A stretch of DNA of 64,000 nt from Phragmites australis (Eukaryota; Streptophyta; Magnoliopsida; Poales; Poaceae): NCBI RefSeq assembly GCF_958298935.1, contig NC_084927.1, forward strand, positions 14,784,001-14,848,000, read 5' to 3'. The notes under the pieces are model-generated. The model searched no databases. It had not been told where the DNA came from and was given only the letters and a program-made list of their open reading frames with translations. The position numbers and the translations under genes are program-made. This document shows positions 44,011-54,466 of this stretch, piece by piece (positions within the stretch are counted from its first letter, which is position 1; every line of letters starts with the position of its first letter).

Positions 44011-45312
44011 TTCTATCAAAAACTAACTGAACCGGCCCTCGATGACGGTTCCAACAAAACACGCCTGGTCGCAACAATTGAGAGCGAAGACTGGTGTTTT
44101 CCGATAATGGCGTATCTGCGGGGCCAAAGGGATATCGAAGATCAGGTCGAAGAAAAGCGCATGGCTCAGAGGGTAAGAAATTATAAAGTTATAGACGAAG
44201 ATCTGTACAAAGCAGGAATCTGCGCACCATTATTGCGATGCATATCTCAGAAAGAAGGCCAACAACTGTTAAGTGAAATTCACAGCGGGTTGTGCGACTC
44301 ACATATCGAAACAAGGGCTTTGGTAGGAAAATCATACAGACAGGGCTTTTATTGGCCAACGGCTGTAAGTGATGCGGACCAGCTGGTAAGAAGTTGACAA
44401 CAATGCCAATTCTGGGCAAAGGGATCAAACAGACCGACAACGAAGACACAACTTATTCCGCCGATCTGGCCATTGCGGCGATGGGGAATCGATATTGTCG
44501 GGCAGCTGCCGCCAGCCCCAGGAATTTTGCGCTATGCGGTGGTGGCGGTAGAGTACTTTTCAAAATGGGTAGAAGCAATGCCACTTGTGAGCATAACGTC
44601 AAAAAACATACAAAAATTCCTATGGTAGAATATTGTGTGCCGCTTCGGGGTTCCAAGCGAAGTAACCGTGGACAATGGTACTCAGTTCGATAGCGCGGGA
44701 TTTAGAGATTTCTGTAATAGCCTGGGCATAAAATTAATGTTTGCATCAGTTTACCACCCACAATCTAATGGCGCAGTTGAGAGAGCAAATGGCATCATCT
44801 TCGCAGGGGTTGCGAAGCGTCTGCAAGGACTGCCAAAAGGAAAGTGGGTCGAAGAATTGCCCAAGGTACTATGGTCATTAAGAACAACGGTTGCAAGACC
44901 AACAGGATACACGCCATTTCGCCTACTGTTTGGCGAAGAGGCCATGACTCCAGAGGAATGCAAAACGAAATCATTCAGGGTCGGGAATGAACTAGAACAA
45001 TGCGAGGAATTTTCATCGAAAGATGCCCTCGAAGAAGTAAGATCGCAAGCCGCAAAAAACCTGACCACTTACCAAAAAGAGACAAGAAAATGGAGAGATA
45101 GGAATGTATCCGAAAAGACCTTCGCACCCGGAGACTTGGTGTTGCGAAGATTTGGTACAGCAGCATCGTTTGGCAAACTTCAGAGTAAATGGGATGGCCC
45201 CTTCATAGTTAAAAGATCTCTGAGACCTAATTCTTATCATCTAGCCAATATGGAAGGTGAAGAGCTTCCACACACCTGGAATGCAGACAACATTCGCAAG
45301 TTCTACCCCTGA
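44011..45312 (+). pseudogene. Tat-2 integrase pseudogene
   Basis: The zinc-finger part ends HIETRALVGKSYRQGFYWPT; the stop at 44395-44397 falls exactly on the first Cys of the CxxC pair (stop-Q-Q-C). The core keeps all three acidic residues: GIDIVGQLP, TVDNGTQFDS and GAVERANGI. A frameshift near 44400 and a stop near 44628 break it. The C-terminal part (44635-45312) is open: FAPGDLVLRRFGTAASFGKL and SYHLANMEGEELPHTWNADN. Integrase would insert the cDNA into the genome. Confidence 0.9.
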
Positions 45313-45630
45313 AGATCGGCAACTAGAGTCCGAGACTCCAATGTAATTTTTAATTTTCGTAGTAGTTCTTGTAATCGCATTGTAAGGGTACTGCACTCTT
45401 TTCCTCATAGGGGGACCCCTTCGCCAGGGGGTGAGGTTTTTAACGAGGCAGGAACCCATGTGAACAATGATAGTGCCCCCCAAAAAATATTGCTCGTCTT
45501 GAGTAGTAGTACTTTTCGTCGAAGTGCGCCAGACTAGGAGATTGGCGCACCAATCGACGACTAGAACGCGGTGCGAAGTGTAGGCAAGCAAGCATATACT
45601 TGCGACCTTCGCGGAATTATAAAAACCGCC
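45313..45630 (+). other. Tat-2 3' non-coding region
   Basis: No coding match on either strand. Contains the GC-rich 'ggggaccccttcgccagggggtgagg' type segment that precedes the repeat array. Confidence 0.5.
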
Positions 45631-46070
45631 AGGGGGCTAAGAGTGCCTGCCCCCGCACCGAAGGGAAAAACAAACCTTCGCAAAAATGAAGTATCGCCGA
45701 GCCAAAGAAAAGGCAACGAACTTCGCCGAAAGTCAGGGGCTAAGAGTGCCTGCCCCCACACCGAAGGGAAAAACAAACCTTCGCAAAAACGAAGTATCGC
45801 CGAGCCAAAGAAAAGGCAACGAACTTCGCCGAAAGTCAGGGGCTAAGAGTGCCTGCCCCCGCACCGAAGGGAAAAACAAACCTTCGCAAAAACGAAGTAT
45901 CACCGAGCCAAAGAAAAGGCAACGAACTTCGCCGAAAGTCGGGGGCTAAGAGTGCCTGCCCCCGCACCGAAGGGTAAAACAAACCTTCGGGACAAAAAAA
46001 AACGAAGTATCCCTAAGCCAACTAAAAGGCAGCGCAGTTCGTCAAGGGCAGGGGGCTAGGAGTGCCTGCC
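45631..46070 (+). repeat. 103-bp tandem array in Tat-2
   Basis: Four copies starting 'ggggctaagagtgcctgcccc' at about 45633, 45736, 45838 and 45941, plus a diverged fifth near 46050. Because 103 is not a multiple of 3 the encoded peptides change register in each copy, so the open frames here are not genes. Confidence 0.88.
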
Positions 46071-47084
46071 CAAATATCAACCGTCCAGCGAGTTGAAGCC
46101 AAAAACCTTCAAAGCTAGACGTCAGAGGCCAAGATTGCTTGCCCCCCACCAGGCCGAAGTTACCTGCGAGTAAAAGTCGGGGGGGGGGGGGACGGCGCTT
46201 CGCAAAAATAACAATGATAATAAGAAAAATATCAGCCTAGTAGAATCGCAGGAAACTACGGTGAAAATCGAGGGATGGCCTTCGTCAAGAAAGTCTAACC
46301 CGGAGAATCCAACATAGGTTCAGAGCGCATCGCACCAAAAAAAAAAAACCGCTTCGCGCGTCATGCCGATAAAGGTGTACCAAAAGAACAAATCACAACA
46401 CAAACCCAATTTATTCCGCATCAAAATCAACTTCTGGATCAACAAAATCCTTATACAAATGACTGGAAGAAAATTGATAATCGATGCCTTCGCTGGCATG
46501 GAAACGCGACGATGGGGCCGAATAGGCCCCAACTTGATTACAATATGACGGCGACATAGGAGTTTCGCCATCACTACCACTTCGCCTAGCTACTTGCGAA
46601 GAGGGACCACGCCGATAGCACAATTGGGGTCTGTGTGAAAACGGCTCCTCGTCTTGAGGTTCAATCTTCGACTCAATGAGCACCGATGTGCCGTCAACGT
46701 CCCCTCTCGCCGCACGGCACAGATTTCGTTCAGCTCGTCGACTAACTAGCATTGAAGGACTAACAGATTTTCAAAACGCTTTCGTTCTAGCATTCATATC
46801 GTCATACGATCTACACTTCGCATGCCAGTACCGCTCCAAGTCGATATTAGCATGACGTCGGTGAAATGATTCCCAGCAGGACCAGGACACATAAAAATTA
46901 TCCCTCATCATAGTCAAAGGCACAGCTTCTTCGGCTACCTGCGCAGTGTCCGAGGCAAGGACCTACGCAGGGAGCGCAAAAAGGTCATTAACACTTCAAT
47001 ATGAATATATAATGTATTACACAGCCAGTGTGTCACATCACTAATTACAAAAACAAAAGCATAAACACGACCCTTCGCGCCAAT
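46071..47084 (-). other. Tat-2 region downstream of the antisense gene
   Basis: GC-moderate, with short frames only. A G-run at about 46168-46180 and an A-run near 46337. The minus frame 46752-46411 has no recognised domain. It could hold the 3' end of the antisense transcript. Confidence 0.4.
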
Positions 47085-49811
47085 TCATCCCACCTTCCCA
47101 GTATCTTCGGCTGCCATAGTCGTTGGTTTCGACGAGGTGTCATCCCTCGCCTTGGCCTGAAAAAAAAATTTCAATAACAATAAATACATTATTGCCACAT
47201 ATAACCACTTTCATAAGCTTCGACAAGAGAAAACAAAAGTTTGGTAGCCGTACCCTCTGCCGGTTCAATTCGGCCTCTCGAAGAGCGAGCTCGCGGCCAT
47301 GCTTGCACCAGTAATTGGTGGTGAATGATCGAGTAGTGCTCTTCAATGCTTTTGTAACAGCCGAAGTTGACAGATCCGAAGGATACTGGAAGGAAGGTCA
47401 TTGGAGAGCAGTGTGATGGTCGCAACCCGTCATCTCCACAGATTGCACGAGACTCCGGGCGGCAACCATGGCGCAGAAGTCGCTGTAAAGTTGTGCAGCC
47501 GGAAGGAGGCTACTGCTGGTCTCATTGATCCAACCGATAAGCCCACCCAGTTCGACGAGTTCAAGTGATGGAGGAGTCGCCGAGGCGCCTATACCTTCGA
47601 AGGTACGGCTGATTGCTTCGCAAGCGGCAACCGCCTTCGGCTCAAGCTCCCCAATGACATTAAGGGCATCGTCATTGTAAGCCTTCGCTTCGCCTAGTTC
47701 AATCTGCAGCCGCTCAGCTTTCTCTCTCTCCGACGCGCAAAGTGATTGCAATTCGCAAACTTGCGCTTCGGAGGGCTACAGATTCTGTCGAAGGCAACTC
47801 ACTTCGCTGTCAGCGATCCCCTTCGCCGAGCGAAGGGCGTCGAGCTCCATTTCAAGCCGCTCCAATCGTAACTCTGCATCCTTTGCACGCCGCGACATCT
47901 CGCGCTTCTGGCCCTCAGCTTTTTCCGCCCGTTTTTGTAGCAAGTCAATCTGGGCCTGAGCGCTTCGGGCACGGGCTACGGACTTTCCTACTTGCTTACG
48001 TTGAGCTCGGGAGAGAAGCAAAACCTGAAATGTCAAATACAAGTTAGTAAAATACAAAGTTTTCTTTCTGTCAATGTAAGAAAATATTCGATATACCTTC
48101 GCTATAGCCACGTCGGATGCATCAATCAATTCGCTTGAAGACTTCTGAGCAAGCGGGATTTCGATCTCAGGAAGAACGAAGGTTCCAAAAATCTTCCTCG
48201 CATCGCTGACCTCCCCGACACTCAGCTCAAAGGCGGTGGGCCGCAAAGCCTCGGGCGCAAGGGCCTTCGCGTCGAGCAGCCCGCCGAGTCCCATCAAACC
48301 CTTCCCTCTGCGGCGGGCGCACTTGGCGTGGAATCTTCGCTCTTGGAAGATGAGCTCGAAGGTGAGGAGGGCGACAAGTGCGCCGCCACCTCTACGTTGT
48401 CGCCACCTTCATCTACAGGCTCCTCTGGAACACCGAGCTCAGATGCTGCGCCCATCTCCGTCAATTCTTCATCGTCGCTCAGAATCAACGTTGGAAGATC
48501 GACGCGTGAGCAAAACAGGGATTTCGACGCCTGGGTCTCCTGCGCTCCTTCGGAACTCTCCCGACGGGTCAGGTCGCGCGAAGCAGCGGAGTCCTCCGGA
48601 GACGTTTCTGCGTGAGACTCGGGCGCGGCTTCGCGTGGTTTCTTACGGAGGGCAACAACTTTTTTGGTACGGCCCGTTTTTGGCGATCGCTCTGAGAGCT
48701 TCCTTTTTGTCGGAGGGCCAGCGGCGGGTTCTTCGCTCGCTTCCGCTGCTGGGGAGCCTCCCACATTGCTTTGCAGAACAGCGGAAATCTTCGGCCGTTC
48801 ATCATACGACAGACCACGATAGTCGAAGATTCTGTTCAACCTACGGTTAAGTCCCTGGTCGGCGCACAGTTGCGCTTCGCCAGGAGTAACCTTGCCAACT
48901 AGCATCACAGCCTTCGCCTCCACTTCGGCTACTAACAAATCTAAAAAAAATAAAAAATAAAATATTAATTAACAACTGTTAGACGAGAAGATTTACATTA
49001 AGTAAGAATGCACGGTCAAGAGGGTACCTGCGAAGCCTTCCACAGTAGGATGAGGACGGCAAAGCCCCTCGGGCCCTTTCTCCCCGAAGGCCGGAATAGC
49101 CCAGCCATGGCTAAGAGGCCAGACCCCGGCCGCCAAAAACTCCTCCACCAAATCACGAGTTGAGAGATGCTTCGCACACCGGGCGAAGGCTTCAAGCGTA
49201 GTTTGCTGCGATGGTTTCAACCGCACATCTGGTGCACGGTTTCCCTTGACCCCTTCGCATTTCGATACAAGGTAATCTTTGGTTTCCACCTTGTGGTAAA
49301 ACCACCATTGAGTCCAATCGCTAGGCCACTTATTCTTGTATACAACCACGGGAGTAGACAGGCCGGCGCGGTAGGCGAAGTTTATACAACCGTAGTGTGC
49401 TTCGCTCTGGACTCCGCGGACAAAGACCGGCTTTGGTTGATGATGCAGACGGTGCGCGGCGGAGAAGGCCCTTGCGGAAGCCTTAACCCCCTCCGATCGA
49501 GCGGCCCAGGCGAAAAGACTCATTCTGACTATGGCGTTAGGCGTCAACTGATGCAAATATACCTCGAAGAGCTTTAACACCTTGATTACCATCTCGTCAC
49601 AGGGAAGCCGAAGGCCAGCCCTAAAATAATGCACAAACACGATAGCTTCATCGTCAGCGGGCTCCAGTGTCTCCTGTTTCCCGGGAAGCCGGACCTTCGA
49701 TACATCACTAATCAGCCCTTCCCTGACAAGGCCAGCTAAAACTTCGCCATCTACCTTGGACTGTCCAATCCAGTAAGTCTTCGGACGGGACGACCTGTGT
49801 TTCGGAGCCAT
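47085..49811 (-). pseudogene. Antisense accessory gene of Tat-2 (Transposase_28 type), four exons
   Basis: ATG at 49811. Exon 1 (49811-49028) carries the 'putative gypsy-type transposon' domain (PF04195): LVREGLISDVSKVRLPG, EAIVFVHYFRAGLRLPCDEM and VHQ-like LYLHQLTPNAIVRMSLFAW. Intron 49027-48941 has GT...AG ends. Exon 2 (48940 to about 48087) is basic, then acidic (LILSDDEELTEM), with a 1-base frameshift near 48300. Exon 3 (about 48024-47254) is a long coiled coil (QAQIDLLQKRAEKAEGQKRE) with TAG stops at Gln positions near 47778 and 47400. Exon 4 (47156-47085) ends MAAEDTGKVG. Such antisense genes are known in Tat elements; their role is unclear. Confidence 0.82.
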
Positions 49812-49950
49812 CTAGTTCAAGAAAATTCTCTTGCAGCGCAAAGGCAATCGGGGGCTTTGTTTAGGGCGTCCGAAGAACTGTAACTTACTTCGTACGAGAG
49901 TGACAACTTTAAACGAGGGTACGATAAAAAAAATTTTGACAGCATCTGGT

Positions 49951-49958
49951 ATTTATAG
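49951..49958 (-). promoter_or_regulatory. TATA box of the antisense gene
   Basis: CTATAAAT on the minus strand, about 140 bp upstream of the ATG at 49811. It is inside the element, separate from the LTR promoter. Confidence 0.65.
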
Positions 49959-50222
49959 GGGGAGTCGGACGCGGTTAACACTCCCAACATCGAAAATTGA
50001 GCCGACACCGGAAACCGTGCTCGGATAACTACCATGAACATTAAATGTAGGTAGTTATAAATATCGTTGCGGCGGCGCTAAACGAAAAAAAAATATATAT
50101 ATTTTTTAACAGCGTACATTGGATCCAACTAACTTCGACAGGCCGAAGGGGGAGAGTGCTTAGATATCTCGAAGACTACAGGCTCGACCTATCGAAGATA
50201 AACCTTGCCAGTAGGGGGCTAC

Positions 50223-50817
50223 TGTTGGGGATCATCTCTCGTCATCCCCGCACCCGAAGACAACTGCGAAGTTAGTTGGAGGTGTTGCGGGACAGCTGTC
50301 GCGCTGGTTGCATCTTCTTCTCAGCGGATTGGTACATGCGAAGCGTCCAAGCATTTTCTTCTCACCGGATTGGCGCATGCGAAGGCTGACTGATCTCGAT
50401 TGTCGGGTGAAGCCTCGATTCGCGTCCCGCATCCTTCGGACCATGCGAAGACAAGACCAGGCCTTCGCCAGGAGGCGGCGAAGGCAGCTCGTCAAGAGGT
50501 CGAACGAAGAGGGCTTCGATATCCTTCGGTTGGACGACCAGTTTGACAGTGGGTCCAGTTGTCCTGGGCACGGTTGTAATTATGGGATCATGCTCATTTG
50601 TACCATATTACCCCCGGATATTCCGGGAATGTAGCAGGTTAAGGGGTAATATATGTAAACCGGGCCCGTGATCGCCGGCTACGGGCTATAAATAGAGCCA
50701 CAGTGTAACCGTGAAAGGTAACCGAAAACTGTTCTACTTCCAGTACACGTCACTATAAGGGACCTTCGCCACTTCCATCCCCGAAGGCCCTCCTTGTCTG
50801 GGACTCCGATCCCAACA
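50223..50817 (+). repeat. Tat-2 3' LTR (595 bp)
   Basis: Starts TGTTGGGGATCATC after a purine-rich 'agtagggggctac' and ends GATCCCAACA. TATA box CTATAAATAG at about 50686-50695. The target duplication cannot be checked, as the 5' LTR is truncated; it is followed by AGCGG. Confidence 0.92.
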
Positions 50818-51112
50818 AGCGGTTACCGAGAAATATGCTCGATAAATCGGAAAATTCAACCAGTTATCGGTGAATGCGGTCAATACGAGAAATACGGAAA
50901 AACCGATCGATAAATCGGTCAACTCGGTCGGTTACCGTGGAATTTGACCGGTTACCACTCGGTCGATTTTGCCTCTGAATTGCAAATTTGACCGAGTGAA
51001 TTTATCCGAATTCTCACCGAATTTTGACCAAATTTCACGATAACCATGCATTTCCGTTACCGTCGGGGACCAATTTTTAGGTCTAAACGAATTTGTGAAC
51101 CTTGATCACTAG

Positions 51113-53739
51113 CGAAAAACTAGATGCTCTGTTTGCCACTTCGGTTGTGTTGTGCGATAAGAATATGAGTGGATCCATGCCCATGCTAGGGGTGTTGGGC
51201 CCATACTATTTGGCCAAATTCATGTTTTATAGGCTAAAATAATATATACATATATATTATTGAAAAATGCAATAAATTTTAAATCTAGATTTTATTAGGA
51301 GAAAAATTACACAGGATAAACTAAATGCAAACACTAGAACCAACATATCTATCATGTATTTCAAAGTTGCACACACAATTTACTCTTTGATTTGATGAAC
51401 ACGAGCTTCCTAAGTGCGATCTGGTTGATATCGTGGAAGTAGCTTCTCAGACATAGTCAAATTTGTAGTCTAAGTTAAGGACGTTGATGAAGAAGAAATC
51501 AAGGCAGGTAGTAGTGGTTGTAGTAGTTACCGAGCGGTGCCCAAGAACATGATTGCTGCCTCGTGCATGTCTCTATGCGGCACCGAGCAGGGCTCTACTG
51601 CATAGCTAAGCTTTGTTGTGTTCTGCTGCATCACCATTGGAAACTAAGATGCCCTATTTGCTAATTCAGTTGTGCTGTGTAATAAATTTACTATACTATT
51701 AGCTACGAAGCTCAGCCATCTAGCACATATATTCTCCCTGTCACATCCGGAAAACGGGGCTACACGATAGCTGCCACATAGTTATAGATTTAAAACTCAT
51801 ATAACCATGTTTTCGTAAAAAATATACATAAATAAAATCAGTGGTTTACAGAGTTATAAAAAAAACTTTATTTATATGAGAAATCATAATTTATATGGTT
51901 AAATGTCTGTTGATACAACTTATTTTGATGTAAACAAAATATTAAACATGATATTATTAGTGTCATCCAAAATTTCTCACGTATACTACCTAGTTGTCGA
52001 TGTCCTGTGTACTTGAGATTATGTGTTTAACACCCAAGATAAGTACGAATATAAAATACTCAAGAAGATAAAGACATTGCATGCAAAATTTTACTTAAAA
52101 TATTATGATATTAAAGCCTCATTATTATTTTATATCACGACGGGATCTGGGCTTTTCCTATGAACAGTCTCAAATGATACATTTAATGTATATACCGCAC
52201 CATACAGGTGAATAAAATAGTCCCGATTATATGACTAGATTTTTCACTGGGCACTTCTGGTAACTCAAAATATATTTATTATCCACATTATTATCCACTC
52301 TACCATTAATGATCGACAATAATACAAATAATTGATTGAACATATGTATTTCTACTTAGAAATACAATCATTAATTAAAATATAATATCGAGCTATAATA
52401 TTAATGAATAATAATGCGTTATAAAAGTAAATAAAATATTGAAACATAAACAAATAATAATTCTGATATAAATATGTTACTCTAAGAGGGGTGTGAACGC
52501 AACTTGTTAATAAAGTCACAATAGTAATAGAGTAAGGTGTCAACGTAACTTAAAAAAAAGTATAATGTAAAAAAGACGGGTGTCAACGCAGCTTATCTAG
52601 ATTATAACAAAATCTCAAAGAAATAGTTGGTCCACTTATAGCTCTAGCTTGATATTATCAACACTTCAATAGAGATCGATCTAATAGTTTGTTGAAAACG
52701 AGAATACCACATGTAGTAGAACTAGAAATTTGAGAATACCACTAATTATCTTGTCCTCAAAGTATCTACTAGAGCTTATGTGTAAGACTATATCTCAAGG
52801 ATGGGAAGATGAGGTATGATGAATGGAGAACTACCATGATCCTATTTATAATGTTTAATTTCTTGAGAGCCAAATTATCTTGTTCTTATCTCTATCATTT
52901 ATCTTAGACAAGAACAAATATTTTCTTAGCTATCAAGAAAGCCTTTACTTGGTTGTCAAGTTTGTTAAATTTGGCTATTAAGAAATCTTTTACTTAGACA
53001 CTAAGAAATATTTACTTAGACATTAATCTAGCCTTGGTCACTAAGAATGTTTCTTGGAGTGCAAGTCAAGACACACTCTTAGGGATAAAGTCATCATATA
53101 GGTCCCACATGTAAGTCTATATTATTAATATATTCCTATTTAATATTAATTAAATATTAAGATTAGAATAGTAATGGATTATCTTAGACTAATTACAATA
53201 CTTAAAAATTTTAGTTATTTTGATAATGCAAGTTGCTATTATTTTTAAGCATTAAACTTATTTATAGATCGATTCAATTCTTAAATTAATTAGTTAGTCA
53301 AATCTCTAATTATCTTATAATTAATTAATTGGTTTCTCAAACTCCCTTTCTTCCTCTGGTTTCCTGGGCCGTGCTGGATGGAGGCATTCGGCCAGTACAT
53401 GTCCACTCTTTTCGCCCCTCTTCTGCTGTTTGAAGCAACCCAACAAATATGTGTAATTGCAGCTCATATCGTTTTGCTCCAAACGCATATGGTTTCAAGT
53501 GACGTCGTGGTGTTTTCAAAATATTTTGATATTTTTTTACACAATATTGGTTCAACAATTTTTCCTAGGATAAACTAGAGAACTACTCACTGAATCTAAG
53601 TTAGCAATTTTTTTTCGTTTCTCGATATAGGATGCAATCGGTCACCTTTTACGTTTCTTTCATCATAGCAGTGAATTCTACTTTGATGTTCAATGTCTAA
53701 AGACGTTGCTGTTGAATTTGCGTCCAAATATTTCTGTTA
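51113..53739. other. AT-rich stretch with possible decayed LTR
   Basis: No gene. 'tgtcacatccgg' at about 51739 resembles the start of a Del/Tekay-type LTR, and 'cctatttataatg' near 52845 could be its TATA region, but no matching end or duplication was found. Three copies of 'gtgtcaacgcaactt' at about 52492, 52536 and 52582 form a small 45-bp repeat. A short duplicate ('gctaagctttgttg' area, 51600-51670) resembles sequence at 42730-42760. Confidence 0.35.
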
Positions 53740-53990
53740 CTCCTCCATCCGTAAAAAATGTAAGACATATTTTATTTAAAAAAAAACAAACTTTATATAT
53801 TTCAAATAATAATTAATTAAATTATATATTTACTATATAAAAATTATATAACTAGATTTATATTTTAAAATTTTTCACACTATATTAATTTTATAGACAT
53901 AAACTATATATTTTATAAAAAACAATGATAAAAAATCTAAGTTTGAAAATCAAATCAAAACAAAATGTATTTCTTGAACGGAGGAGAGAG
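53740..53990. mobile_element. Stowaway-like MITE, TSD TA
   Basis: Left end CTCCTCCATCCGT and right end ACGGAGGAGAGAG are inverted repeats of the CTCCCTCCGT type, flanked by TA. The interior is about 80% AT. It lies about 480 bp upstream of the MORC TATA-ATG region. Confidence 0.88.
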
Positions 53991-54466
53991 TACTAGTTTT
54001 CCATACACTTGTCATCTCACTGTAAGCCAGGTGGCCCATGCCTACCGGCCCTGCACGCCACGTGGCAATGCTGCACGTACGATGTGCCAGCCTTACCACT
54101 TTGCTTTGACGGTAACTGATTGACGCTCTATCCTTTGCTTACCAGTCAATGACATGTCTACCCTTTGCTTGGGAACGTGGCGATGTGCACGAGACAAAGG
54201 TGGAGTAGCAAAAAAAGTTTCCGCCTCCATCCTTTCCCGACTTTCAAGGCGCTTCCCAGTCTAGGCCTACAAGGACGCCACTGACAGGTGGGACCGATCA
54301 CGGTTGTGATCTGCGGGACCACATGTCCGTCACTATTCCGCATCGGGCCAGCTTCCGTTAGTGTGTGCGTGGCCCTGCCATATATAAATCCGAAGGCGTC
54401 GTCGAGAATAAAATAAAAGAGGACTAGATTTACAGATCGACCCCTCGAACCTTCTCGACATCGCCC
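53991..54466 (+). promoter_or_regulatory. MORC promoter and 5' leader
   Basis: GC content rises here. A palindromic G-box GCCACGTGGC lies at 54057-54066 and a TATA box TATATAAAT at 54381-54389, about 80 bp before the ATG. The G-box suggests bZIP or bHLH control. Transcription start is not determined. Confidence 0.6.

Larger units (their letters stand above)
43313..50817 (+). mobile_element. Tat-2: internally deleted Tat-lineage Ty3 element
   Basis: A truncated 5' LTR copy (43313-43725) is fused directly to the second RNase H and integrase region; gag, protease, RT and the first RNase H are absent. Downstream are a 103-bp repeat array, an antisense accessory gene and a complete 3' LTR. The dual-RNase-H remnant and the antisense gene identify the Tat lineage. 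It inserted into the hAT-like element at 42760-51104. Confidence 0.9.
42760..51104. mobile_element. hAT-like element split by Tat-2
   Basis: The left end CAGGGTTTGAAAATT (42760) and the complement of the right end, CAAGGTTCACAAATT (51104), are imperfect inverted repeats. They are flanked by ATCACCAG (42752-42759) and ATCACTAG (51105-51112), an 8-bp duplication with one transition. Both halves contain 'ggttacc' and 'accgaccgagt'-type motifs. Without the Ty3 insertion it would be about 0.84 kb and has no transposase. Confidence 0.72.

Noticed and set aside
45571..45949. Basic Lys/Arg-rich frames over the Tat-2 array
   Set aside because: The register changes in every 103-bp unit, so no constant protein is encoded.
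51739..53110. Solo LTR starting 'tgtcacatccgg'
   Set aside because: No right end with matching inverted bases and no target duplication could be found.
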